The notes under the pieces were generated by a model. It was not told where the DNA came from and made no database searches. It saw only the letters and a list, made by a program, of their open reading frames with translations. The position numbers and the translations under genes were made by a program. Shown here piece after piece: positions 7,593-18,500 of a stretch of DNA of 64,000 bases. Origin of the DNA: Hawksworthiomyces lignivorus (lineage: Eukaryota; Ascomycota; Sordariomycetes; Ophiostomatales; Ophiostomataceae). The stretch covers positions 620,001 to 684,000 of the forward strand of contig NTMA01000006.1 in NCBI GenBank assembly GCA_002917075.1. Reading direction: 5' to 3'. Position 1 is the stretch's first letter, and each line of letters begins with the position of its first letter.

Positions 7593-10232
7593 TCAAATAA
7601 CATGTGCTGTCGGACTCATTACCTCTCCTCTATCATCTGTATGTCCCTCGCGACGATTAGGCAACCTCGGTGGGACGGACCCCAAGATTCTCTGCAAACC
7701 TTGAAGTGACTGCTCCATCATCGCCTTAGCCTCATCGAACCGGTCCTGCCGATAATAGAACACCCCCATATTCTGAACGGCAACGAGCGTTGATAGGTGA
7801 TCCCGCCCAAAGACCTTCTCGCTGCTTCGGAGCTCCCTCTTAAACAGTGCTTCGGCTTCGTCGACCCGGCTCTGCTCTAGGTATAAGGCACCGAGATCAC
7901 TGACCAAATCAGGAGTCCACGCGTTGTCCACCCCGAAAGCCTTTTCGTAGCCTTGAAGTGCCTCGCTATACATTTCTTCAGCCTCGTCGAACCGGCCCTG
8001 GTCTCCATAGAGTTTACCTAAATATCTGACTATGTCGAGAGTTGACGGGTGCTCTGGTCCTAAGATTTCCTTGTGGCCTTGAACTGTAAGTTCCACTATC
8101 TTGTTTGTCTCATAAAACTGCTTCTGGTCATGGTGTATTTTGGCTAAGCCTATCATTGCGTCACGATATTCGGGACTACATAACTTCCCCTTTTCGTACG
8201 GTTGAAGTACTTTGACAAACACTTCTTCGGCGTCTTGAAGCCGGCCATCATTGTAGTACAGCCTACCTAAAAGGAATCCCAACGGGGGAGTTACCCCCCG
8301 GTCGCCCCAGAGGATCTCCCAACCGTCTCGGAGTATCCCCGCGAGTATCACCTTGGCCTTATCCGGCAGATCATCTCGGAGCCAATATTGCTCATCGTCA
8401 CTTTCAGGTATCAACCAAGCAATTGTCCTCACAGCCAATTGAACAAATCTCGTTTTTGTCGGGACATCTTGTACGTGCGCCGCCCATCTATGCACTACTG
8501 GACGCATAATATATATATCTCGATCTGACTCCGAGGCTTCGATTATCGAATAGCGTAAGAGCAATCGAGCCGCAGCCAGAAACTTCACCTCGCTACAGGC
8601 GAGCTCCTGAAGCCAGACAGGCCATGACTCTTGATCATTGTCCGCTGCTCCCTGTAACAGACCTCTCCACAAGTCCCGGTTATCAACATACGCCCAGAGG
8701 AAGAGCAGATTGGCGGCGCTTTTGTTTCTCGCCTCGACTGCCTTGAAGGATACCATCCACGTTGTGCTGACACTGCGTTGTTCGTAATCTGATATCTAGG
8801 AATATTTGTTGTCGGATTCCATTAAATCGTCCCTTGGTATTTTCTTTGCGCAGTTGGCGATGCTCTGTTTCAGTCGGTCTTCTGACCTGCCGTCTAGCCA
8901 GAATACTGAGCTGAAAGTTGCCTGGTGACGTCGCGCGAAATCGACAGCTAGTTGTGTCTTTCCGATACCCCCGAGTCTATAGAGGACAAATATTCGGCGT
9001 GTCTGCCGGGAGTATGCTGTTGGGAGGAGGCATCGCTCTAGTTCAGCAGTGTCGGATGGCCTGGTAACAAAACAGCTTGACGTGGGAACGCCTTGCAAAC
9101 TGAACGAAATTCGGTAGGGCCCGTTATCTAGTCGCAATGTATCAGCACACAGACGACGACGAGACTACCGTATAATTTCCAAATAGCTGTTCTAACATTG
9201 TCTCGCGGAGAGACTGTCTGCACAGGCCCTCATCCGTTTGAAAATCGTCTGAGACTCGACGTATCGCCTTGTCGCCGCTGCGATTTCCTTCGTTTTCTTT
9301 GACTCCTGGAGGGCAATCTCTTAGAGTCCATGATCGACGTTGAAGCGATAATAACGTCCTTCTTCGTCTAGGTTCGATTTGTCGCTGTGGAATTGCCGCG
9401 CTGTCTTTTCTGTCTCCGTTGCGAGGTCTTTAAGTGTACGCAACATGCCGACGACATCATCCTTCACAGGCTTCAGGCTAGGCACCCCCGTCCCTATCGA
9501 TACCAGGTATTTCAACTTGGATTGAAGCTGAGTGCCAAATATATCTTGTGCCTGATTCCACAGCATGTAGATGGGGTTGTTCGTGCCGAGCGCTCCGTCA
9601 ACAAACTCCTCATTAAAGGGACCGATGGCTATAGAGTCGAAGAAGGTCGTAGCAGCGGACGTCGCACGACAGGCCTGCCAGATTGTAGTCGAATTGAGAA
9701 GGTCGTCACTGTCGCTGCGCGGCGAGCGGTAGCTCGCTAGGCATACTGGCTCGGAGGTCTGCTTGCTCACAGCGCAGACGAAGCTGATCTCTTAGCGCGA
9801 GCACCCAAGAAAGAGCCGCACAGGGGATGCTACTTACACTTTGCAGGGCGCGCCGATGTCCTTGAGCAGGGTGTCTTCGCTGAAACCACGACTCTGAAGG
9901 ATCTGCTTGACGGCGTTCTCGAGAGCGGCAGAGTCGAACCGGCCTTGCAACCGGCCGTCGATCTTGACGCGGTGGGCCTTCTTCTCAAAAACTTTATCCG
10001 ACAGCGACGTGTATGCCTCGATGCACTCGTCGACAGTCATGCAGAGGCGGCCGAGCATGACGGCGATAAGTCCGCCGGTGCTGGTGCCGCCGATCATGTC
10101 AAAATATTCACAAGGCTTGGGCGGCGATTCCGGGTCAATAGTGGTCATGAGCCGGCGGAGGATCATGAGCGAGGACAGGCCTCGCACACCGCCGCCGTCG
10201 AGAGCCAAGAGCCGGATTTGGTCTCCCGGCAT
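7593..10232 (-). pseudogene. Decayed patatin-NB-ARC-TPR NLR-type gene
   Basis: Read 5'-3' on the minus strand: exon 9838-10232 and, after a 54-nt GTAAGT-CAG intron (9784-9837), a second exon from 9783 encode a patatin-like lipase. It has LALDGGGVRG, nucleophile GGTSTGG and FVDGALG with the catalytic Asp. The patatin frame hits TAA at 9321-9323 in the middle of a conserved stretch (VDHGL*EIALQESKK) and TAG at 9192-9194. Next comes an NB-ARC start (9137-8799) with Walker A RLGGIGKTQLAVDF, then TAG at 8796-8798. The same frame continues with ISDYEQRSVSTTW into the post-NB region and about three TPR repeats of 42 residues (8756-7593; LGPEHPSTLDIV, YGDQGRFDEAEEMY). Walker B, GLPLA and the rest of the NB-ARC core are missing. 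Intact relatives act in fungal self/non-self recognition and regulated cell death. A selenocysteine or intron explanation for the stops is unlikely. Confidence 0.8.
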
Positions 10233-10668
10233 TTTGGCGATTGTGTCACTGAGAATTTATCGAATAGACACCTATAAATAACAGGGACCTATGCACTTGG
10301 AGGGTGCTGGTTGATCTGGTAGTCAAGGGCTAAGGGGTAACTTCTGCTACAGGCGGTTATGAGTGCTTTCACAATGATGTCAAGCTATGATTTTCGTGAC
10401 AAAAGTAGGAAATTGGCTTTTTTGAGGCTCTTTCAGCTGAGGGTATCGCTGGTGACCGCCATTCTACACCTGCCTGCCATCACATTCAGCTTACATGTTT
10501 TGCACACCTCATTCGCTCGTTTAGTTATGCCCCTGTTTTTCAGCGCTTATCATCGACGTAAGGCTGGTTCCAAGGCTCAAGATATTTCAAGTGTTTCGGC
10601 TTTTTCCGCCTAAGCATTTTTCAATTCAGAGCAATATGAGAGCCTTTCATCTAGTTTTTCTCTAAGCC
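10233..10668. other. Intergenic between NLR relic and NmrA-like gene
   Basis: Putative promoter of the NLR relic and 3' flank of the NmrA-like gene. AT-rich; no gene is seen. Confidence 0.5.
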
Positions 10669-11729
10669 TTACGCTTGCTTCCACGCCTCGAAAAGAAGCT
10701 GCTTGACAGATCGCGCTTTAATATCAGGGAAAATATCGTTGAGCGTGCGAGATGGCTTCAGGTCTAAGGCTCCCTCTTCGAACACGCGGCCGAAGATAGC
10801 GGCGAGCGCCTGAAAGTCTTCCTTTGAGTAGTAGAAATACATGGCATTTTGAGATGGCAGTTCGGTAACCTGGCCTGCTTTTAGTTTTTCGAGAGAATCA
10901 TATGTGGCCGTAAACTCAGTGCCCTTCGCCTCCTCGGCAAGCTGTAGAAATTCATTCCATGTCACCTTGTCACCGATGATGTACGACTCTTTGTCCCATT
11001 TGGGGAGCGTCAAGAGAGCTGGAACAAAACGAGCAATGTCAAAGGTGTGCGTGAAGACGACCGGTACGTCACCGGATCCCGGAATTGCAGCGACATTATT
11101 CGGCATATCTATTATAAGGGGCAGAGGGCTGAAGTATGACTTGACCTGTGGTAGGACCCAGTAGTCGAGGAACATTCCGTTTAACACGGCTGTATACTCG
11201 AGGGAGGTAGACTCCAGGGCACTGAGGACGTCCATCTTGGCTTGCGCAGAAGGAAAGTACGAAGCCAGGCTGAGGAGATAGTCGTGTTAGCTTGAATTTA
11301 CAACGGTAACACGTCACAGAAGAGATACACACTGGGCAGATCCCTTGACACCCCATATGCTAGGTATGTATCGCTTCGTGGTTGGCGACTTTTCTGCTGC
11401 GTGAATGAGGTTGAGCTCAGGTTTGATGCCCGCCTTCAGATAATCTATAGTAGACACTACAGTCTCTACAGTATTCGTATCGAGGAGCTGAACAAGCGAA
11501 TCAACGCTGCTGTAGTCTGCAGAGACTATGTGTGCTCCAAACTTCTTTTCCATAGCCTCGCTGCCCTCCTATTTGATCAATGTGAGGGAAGGTCAGACAC
11601 ATGGAGAGAACGGCTGCCACTTACCTGACGAGCCAGGATGAGAACTTCATATCGACCGTCGGAAATCAGCGCATCAACAATTGCATGACCAAGGCTTCCA
11701 GTGCCTCCAGCTACAGCGACAACAGGCAT
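10669..11729 (-). CDS. NmrA-like / isoflavone-reductase-like NAD(P)-binding protein, 3 exons
   Basis: Minus-strand model: exons 11625-11729, 11333-11568 and 10669-11269; introns 11569-11624 (GTAAGT...TAG, 56 nt) and 11270-11332 (GTGTGT...CAG, 63 nt); 313 residues. The phases join cleanly (0, then 2). The N-terminal Rossmann motif AGGTGSLG is at 7-14 (product begins MPVVAVAGGTGSLGHAIVDA). SADYSSVDSLVQLL and VETVVSTIDYL form the next strands, and ASYFPSAQAKMDVLSALE is the family's Lys-bearing active-site region. Length and layout match the atypical SDR NmrA/isoflavone-reductase group, which reduces small aromatic compounds or senses NADP; the substrate cannot be inferred. Codon use is less GC-biased than that of the neighbouring housekeeping genes. 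It lies next to the NLR relic in an accessory-looking patch. Confidence 0.85.
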
Positions 11730-12906
11730 GGTGATGGATATAGATAAAGGTTCGTAGAAGAGTGGTATAATGGGCCTATCTCTCTCTCGGGCTCAATAAA
11801 CAGTTTGCTTTTTTGACATAATAGAAAGTGCCAGTCCCTCGATGTCTACAGCTCATGCTTCTCTTATATATGTACAATGTTGTCCTTGCTAGACAAGCTG
11901 TTGGACTAATGTTCTTGAATCATATGGTGCGGACTATGACGGCATCGTCATCAACACGTCAAAACCGACGTGCTGTTTCCCAACATCCTGGCGTCAGCTT
12001 ACCTCCGCAGCCGGGTCTCTGGGCTTTTTTTCTGGCCATGAGGTTTAATAGTAAGGCTTATTCGTAATTTCATAGAAAAGCCCCTGCAACTATAATTGAA
12101 GCAACATAGACCTAGTATAGAATTCTAAGCGATACGAGGCTACGTGTTCCGCAGTTCCGCTACAACTTCCGCTCAATGTTCCGCTGCGTGTTCCACCAGC
12201 AGTCAGCCTTCGTCAAGACTTACATCTAGTCACGTCTGCGCACTGCACTGTCTGAACTCCTGTACACCGCTGTCTATCACATTAACAGCTATCGTAATGG
12301 CAATCTAGAAACCGCAACAAGACAGAAATCTGAATTTCCCCCACGCTGCAAGCATTATGATAGATACCTTTGTGGCTGTGGCCAAATTCTAGGAGACGTT
12401 GCAAGCAGAGGATGAAATAAAATATGAAAGACAAGATTATAGACGAGAGCCTCTCAAACAAAACTATTGATACTTATGGGACTCAAAAGCCCAGCTTATG
12501 TCGTACATGTGTGCTCTATTGTTGTGGATATAAGTGACGTTTTTACGTGTTGAGTATTAGGCTTACATGGCCGCGCTAAAATCGCGTTCCCATTTACGCG
12601 CCATAAGAAACTGAAAGCCGCTAGCGTTGACAGACATCAACTTCGACTGAACAGCCGTACGGGCCCTCTTGCACTCACTACAATAGCACAACTTTCCAAA
12701 GAGAGGCCTTCTCTTATTTGCTCAACCTTATTTCACGTCTGGATGCAGACAGTGTAGTGGTTGACAAATTTGATATTTGGTGCTGCGCTCACGACCCACT
12801 ACTTGCCCTTCTCACTTCTTCCCCCCGACTCTCGTGCTACCTCCGCTTTTGCCCTCGATCTCGCTTCTCTCTTTTTCTTCTTCCTCTTTTCATCTCTACC
12901 GACACA
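11730..12906. other. Divergent intergenic region (NmrA-like / histone-fold gene)
   Basis: AT-rich 1.2 kb between two divergent genes. It holds a cluster of TTCCGC hexamers (listed separately). No gene is seen. Confidence 0.5.
12147..12184. repeat. Cluster of four TTCCGC hexamers
   Basis: TTCCGC occurs at 12147, 12155, 12167 and 12179, four copies in 38 bases on the plus strand, within a divergent promoter region. It could be a transcription-factor site cluster or a decayed short repeat. Confidence 0.5.
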
Positions 12907-13945
12907 ATGCCATACAATACTACAGCCATTCCTCCACGAAAGGAGCCCACGGGCCAGACCCAACTGCCGCGTATGTTGACCTCCGCCGCCGCTGTCTCTA
13001 TGCCCCTCACGTCTTAGATGAAGCTTTATGGCTAACTCCTTCTCGCCAGTTGCACGAGTCCGCAAGATCATCTCGGTGGACCCCGATGTGGCCGTCTGCT
13101 CTAGCAATGCTGCATTTGTGATCACGCTAGCAACAGTACGTCACCTCCTTGTGTACATGCGGATAACATCCTACTTTCCTTCCCTTCTCTTCTGACACCG
13201 CTCCTCCGTCTCTCAGGAACTTTTTGTCCAGTACCTCGCCTCCGAGGCCCAGAACATGGTCAAGCTCGACCGCAAGCCCCGCCGCAACGTCCAGTACCGC
13301 GACGTCGCCCATGCCGCCAGCCGCATTGACCGCCTCGAGTTCCTCGAGGACACCGTACCCGCCACCGTCTCCTACGGCAAGATCAAGGGCGACGCCGCCG
13401 CGGCGCAGGCCCGTCTTCGAAACAACAACGGCGTAGGCGCTGCTGGCTCGAGTAGTGGTGGCGCCAGTGGTGCAGGGGGCAGTGGTGGTGCTGGCGGCAG
13501 CGGTGGGGGCAGCGGCGGCCACGGCCGGTCGTCCAAGAGCGGCGGCCACCGGTCGTCGACAGGCGGCGCACCACCCACGGCGATATCGGCGCTGACAAAC
13601 GGGGTGACGGACGCCACGACGAGCAGCAGCGGCAGCGGCAAGAAGCGGCAGCAGCAGCTGTCCTTCAACATCCTCAACGGCGACGACAACGCCGGCTACC
13701 GGGCGGCGCGGGGCTCGTCCGACGCCGAGGGCTCGGGCGTGGCGGCTGCAGCGGCGCTGGCCCAGGCAGCTGCGGCATCAGGTACCGACTACGGCAGCAA
13801 CGCGATGACATTGGACAGCGAGGCAGACCCCGACGCACAGCTGGAGCAGGACATGATGCGAGCACGTCACGAGCCGCCGCAAAGAGTCGGTGGCGGTGGG
13901 CACCGGTATAGCCACAGCGGCGACGTAGACATGATGGACCGCTAG
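12907..13945 (+). CDS. Histone-fold protein, Dpb3/CHRAC (DNA polymerase epsilon subunit C) type, 3 exons
   Basis: Model: exons 12907-12970, 13050-13135 and 13217-13945; introns 12971-13049 (GTATGT...CCAG) and 13136-13216 (GTACGT...TCAG); 292 residues. Residues about 20-105 form an NF-YC/Dpb3-like histone fold: LPLARVRKIISVDPDV, then the long alpha2 helix AAFVITLATELFVQYLASEA, then NVQYRDVAHAASRIDRLEFL. Splicing both introns is needed to rebuild alpha2. Dpb3-type subunits pair with a Dpb4-type histone-fold partner in DNA polymerase epsilon and in ISW2/CHRAC remodelling complexes. The C-terminal two thirds is a long Gly/Ser/Ala-rich, presumably disordered tail, far longer than in the yeast protein. 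A specialised CCAAT-like or NC2-type transcription subunit is the main alternative. Confidence 0.85.
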
Positions 13946-14394
13946 GAGCGGCAGCACTGGGACAATGGTGTCGGCAACCGAGACCGCGAAACCGGGAAGG
14001 AAAACGTAGGAAGGGGGCGTAATTGTGCTGCTGTGCGATCCTCCAAGAGCAAATCGTTCTGATAGAGGTTTAGGAAATGGCTTGTGTCCGATTTTGGTTG
14101 GGAGACAGGAAATAATCGACCTTTAGGCGTCCATGAGACCTGCCTTGCCCAGCCTCGGTTTGATTCGGAGAGATGAGAGTGCACAAAAACGATGCTAGCC
14201 AGCCACGCTGAAGCAAAAAGATATATATAAATCCAATTCAATATCGATGCATCTATGCAGGGTAAACCAAAATGCAGTAGCCTCAGTAAAACGCCAATAC
14301 CCCAATATGTTTCATAGCCCCAATATTTTACGTTCCAAAGCCTGGTATGCCAGCCGCTCCTTTTGCCCTCTACGTAGTCCTTTCAAGACGCCAA
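13946..14394. other. Intergenic, convergent 3' ends
   Basis: This lies between the stops of the histone-fold gene and the PEX7 gene. AT-rich with ATATATATAAA at 14220-14230; no gene is seen. Confidence 0.5.
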
Positions 14395-15504
14395 TTACAT
14401 CCGCCTCCGTATTAAGGCGTTGGCGTCCCACAGTAGCACCCGCTCGTCCCAGCCCGCGGATGCCACCCAGCCGCCCTCGCCGAACAGGCACCAGTCCACG
14501 CCGGTGGTGAACTCAGTGTGGCGGTTCATGACGCCCAGCTCGGAGCCCATCCGCACCGGCAACGGATGCTGCGGCGACGGCGGCGGCAGGGGCGGCGGGG
14601 GCGACCCGTCGGTCCAGAGGCGCACGGTCATGTCGTAGCTGGCGCTGATCAGCAGGTCGTGGGCGTGCGGGCTCCAGGCCAGGCGGCGCACGGCGAACTC
14701 GTGGCCCGGCAGGAAGGAGAGGGCGCCGCCGGCCGGGTTGCGGATGTCAAAGGTGCGGATGACCTTGTCGACGCCGCCGGTGGCGACGACGGTGTCGTTG
14801 TACTTGTTCCAGTCGTGGGTCAGGATCTCGGCGGGGGCGCCGACGGCGCCGGGCGGGGTGCCGGGCAGCATGGGGTTCGGCGGCGGCAGGTGGCCGGTGG
14901 CGGTGCCGGGGGCGTGGACGGGGATGGTGGCCACCAGGTGGTACTTGGCGGAGACCGGGGTACGCAGGTCGAAGATGCGCAGGTGCGAGTCGCTGGAGGC
15001 GGCCGAGACGACGGCCGGGTTGGAGGGGCAGTAGGCGGCCGAGTAGGTGCAGGTGCCGACGGGCAAGGTGCGCAGCGCCTGGGGCCGCGTGGGCGACCAC
15101 AGCTTGACGGTGCCGTCCCAGGAGCTCGTCAGGAACGAGTCCTTGGTGACGGGGCTCCAGGCCACGGACAGGGCCTCGCGCTTGTGCTCGTGGAAGTGCA
15201 TGACGGGGAAGCCGTCGACGCCCAGGTCGAACAGCTTCAGCGAGCCGTCGCCGCAGGCCACCAGCAGCTGGTTCTCGTTGAGCTCCGACCACGCCACGTC
15301 GAACTGCGCGTCGTTTGTGTCCCACGACTTGCCCACCTGCACCACGCCGCCCGCCGTCAGCTCCAGCACGTACAGCCGGCCATTGCCGACCAGGCCAAAG
15401 TTGGCCGACGACGCCACGGCCACGCGCGAGTCGTAGTAGGGCGAATACTGCACGGCATACGGGTTGAATCCGGGCGTCCGGAACTCAAGCATCGGGGCGG
15501 CCAT
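14395..15504 (-). CDS. PEX7: Peroxin 7, PTS2 receptor (WD40)
   Basis: Intronless gene of 369 residues. The N-terminus (MAAPMLEFRTPGFNPYAVQYSPYYDSRVAVASS) matches the PEX7 opening, and the body consists of WD40 repeats: FDVAWSELNENQLLVACGDGS, ALSVAWSPVTKDSFLTSSWDG with TVKLW, VVSAASSDSHLRIFD, VVATGGVDKVIRTFDIR, FAVRRLAWSPHAHDLLISASYD and WVASAGWDERVLLWD. PEX7 is the cytosolic receptor that carries PTS2-tagged enzymes such as thiolase to the peroxisome with a Pex20-type co-receptor. A Pro/Gly-rich loop (about 200-222) and another (about 308-322) lengthen the surface between blades. The antisense strand carries long open frames (354 codons, 14518-15582) that are by-products of GC-rich codons. 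Very GC-rich third positions; end of the protein is LIRRRM. Confidence 0.93.
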   Translation of the reverse strand: MAAPMLEFRTPGFNPYAVQYSPYYDSRVAVASSANFGLVGNGRLYVLELTAGGVVQVGKSWDTNDAQFDVAWSELNENQLLVACGDGSLKLFDLGVDGFPVMHFHEHKREALSVAWSPVTKDSFLTSSWDGTVKLWSPTRPQALRTLPVGTCTYSAAYCPSNPAVVSAASSDSHLRIFDLRTPVSAKYHLVATIPVHAPGTATGHLPPPNPMLPGTPPGAVGAPAEILTHDWNKYNDTVVATGGVDKVIRTFDIRNPAGGALSFLPGHEFAVRRLAWSPHAHDLLISASYDMTVRLWTDGSPPPPLPPPSPQHPLPVRMGSELGVMNRHTEFTTGVDWCLFGEGGWVASAGWDERVLLWDANALIRRRM

Positions 15505-18500
15505 GGCTTCTTTGGGGGCGAGTTGCGCCTTGAGGAGCGAAAGAAAGGCAGAGAGCGTTGCGCGGCAGAGGGGGGGGGTTGATATTCAAGAGCTTAGAAA
15601 TGCCGGAATGCCCCTCTCTTGTCTCAAATCGTGGGCTGGTTGCGGGCCTGGTCCATTTGCTGAATCCTGGATCTCGAAGAAGTTCGTCAAGGTTTGCAGA
15701 CAAGCAATATACCGAGATACGTTGCTGCGCGGCATTCCATTGCGTCCGGCACGGTTGTCGCAAAGCCTTTTTCTGACTCTTAGCTTGTGGCATTTAGCTG
15801 CTGAATATTCGCCGTCGGCGTCATATGCCTCGGCTCGTTGGCGGCAGAAGTAGCTTCCCTCTATTCGTTTCCCCCACAAATCACGTTCCTTAAGCCTACA
15901 GAGGATTTCTTCTCTGTTTAGCAGTGGCTACCCCACTGTAACTAGCTGGCGAGCAGTGGACCAGCAGCAATATGTTATGTATGTAAATATATTCTTGTAG
16001 GTGAATTTAAAGCCTTCACTTTGTAAATATCATTGCACACCTATCTGTTACGTTTTGTTTTGGATGTTTGTCTCTGGACTCCCTTGATCCCAGCTCCGAA
16101 CTCAGCATCTTTGTTTCAATAATGCGCAATTGCTCAGTTTTTCTATAATTATATCTATCTCTTCATTCCAGTTAGCGGTGTGAGCCTTCAACAACGACAC
16201 TACAGGACATACACTACAGGACATGGAGAACAGTGTGCACGTTGAGATGCATGCTTGCATATCTTATCATGCTATGTTTTTATGAAGTGCTTGGCCGAAA
16301 CAGTTTGTTCATCTTTTGCTGTAGCTCTTTGCCTGTGAAAAGCCCGAGCTGCGTAAATGTCCGTGGTGAAACCGGCAAATATGACAAATTACGGCGAGTC
16401 CTATAATATCGATCGTCTCTGTTTGGTACGCCGCAGAAAGAGCTTCCTCACCTTGGTTTCAGGATCTGGTAGTTTGCGATATCAACTTTTTTGTCCGTCA
16501 CGTATCTCTTAAAAGCCCCATGCGGAGTTTGCGCTCTACTCTAGTGAACCCATTTCAATTTTGACCCCCTGTCGGCCATGCAGAATGAGGAAACGACTTG
16601 CAGTGGGATCAGCATGTTCTCATGTTTGTCCGAGGCTGGCCGTATCGTTCTTTGTCAAATTTTCATGCTGCACGGAGAGACAGGGAATCTTGAAAGGTTA
16701 ATCACAGCAAAATATCTCTCTCTCAGCGCGTAACTCTGATACCAACCACTTAAGGGAGGTACTCCTTATTATTGTCACGTTTCCTTCTAAGCTAGTGAGT
16801 GTTAAATGTGATAATATACTCGTAATTTGTGATCTTTGGGAACACCAGTGAACAAAGACACGAAATGAAGAGGGCAAAATTGGATTACCAGAATACAGAA
16901 GATTGGCACGGCTTGAAATGACGGCAATCAGAAGACAAACGAAATTGGTGGAGAAATATTGCTGTGCTTGCAGCCCTCATGATAGCCTCTGGAGCTGCTT
17001 TAGCAAGTGCCTCTCGCTGGTGTGAACCTATTTTATCTTGTGTGGTCGTATGTAGTACTCATACTCTGTAGAGGATAAATATGTGTAAGAGAGTGCCCTG
17101 TATCATCGTTTTTGGTCTAGTTACCTGTAAAAAGGGAATGACGTGCAAGGGGGAGCCCTGAGAAAGTTAAATTTAAGTCACGTGGTTCTAATATGATCGA
17201 CAGCCACTGAGAAGAAAGTTGATTCTTGAAGCTAGAGAAAGGGATGGGCTGTCCCACAGTATTAAGATAAATCTGTCTCTCTTTTTCCCCCTCTACTTTG
17301 TATCAATACGGCATTTGCCAGCTGAGATACCACTACCCATATACGGAGAAGTACAAATATTGGACAGGTCGCGTCCACGGTACCGTTCGATTTTTGTTGG
17401 TCCATCTCCCGTTACACTGTTTCTCTGATCAAATGTGCTACCCAAGGCCGTGGTGGCTCAATGAGGAGCGAATAAGCCTAGTCATATCGTAACATGATGA
17501 CCACAATCACCATTTTTTTTGTGTGTGTTGGACGGATTCAACTCAACTTCAATGCGGAGTACATTGCTGCATCAGAGACAGGACCTGCAGTGTTGGTTCC
17601 CCTTTTCCAAAGGACTTGCAGCGCCGTGCGTGCATTGAATTTACACAGTGCCGCCAACGACTAAGAATCCCAACGTGGCCGCATCTGGTTTGAAGGTACG
17701 AGGCATATCGCCCGAGAGGAGAGGACAATTGGACAGAAGCAAAAGAACGCATTTCAGTCGAATTCATCCAGAATTATCATCTGCATCTTGCTTCCAATAC
17801 GAGAAACCGGCTATCGCTGTGCAGCCGATCAGGCGGTATCTCTCTGCTATACGAGAGGTATCAAAGCCGGGCCGTTGCGATGTTCCTCTGCCAGGAAAAC
17901 GAAACGAAAATGGAGGGTGGAAGAAACCTTAATAACGCGCAGAACATTATGTGTGCTTCCAAACATTTCCGGCTACGCAGACGCTTTTCGTTTTCGTAGG
18001 GATACGTATGACATTCTGCAGGATACATGCGAGTGCGTTCACGAAGTATGTATGGTACAACGAAGCTCCCTCCTTTTCGCACTATACAGTCTATACACAG
18101 TACCACGTCGTGTTTTGCGCTGTCCGCTGTACATAATTATAGGGTGTATCGTATGTACAGCAAGACGCTAGTGTGAGATCTGTGCTTCGGGAGCCTAGAC
18201 CAACCAATGGAAGCTCTCAGCGTTGGACTCCCCCCCTTTCATTAGCGTAATTCCCTTCTTTTACTTTCCTGGCAGGGCCTGCACCCAAGTGCCAGAGAGC
18301 CCATTGAATCCTTCCCCTGGACGAGAAAGTGAAGAGCTAGCAGATGTGTCCCCACACTATGGACCGTTTCTGCTTGTGCTCTGCTGTGCCTTCGCTGCTG
18401 TTCTCTTCATTCCCTCTCTCCTGTGCTAGAGCACGAACCCCTTTTTCTGTCGACAGGGGGGAGGTATCCCGCCCAACGGTCAATTGCTCTGCCATCTTGC

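Noticed and set aside
7140..7709. 189-codon plus-strand frame with hydrophobic stretch
   Set aside because: It begins in the R-SNARE 3' flank, runs over the end of the NLR relic and owes its Phe/Leu content to T-rich DNA.
14518..15582. 354-codon antisense open frame opposite PEX7
   Set aside because: Gly/Val/Arg-rich shadow of the WD40 gene with no motif; it also runs into the PEX7 promoter.
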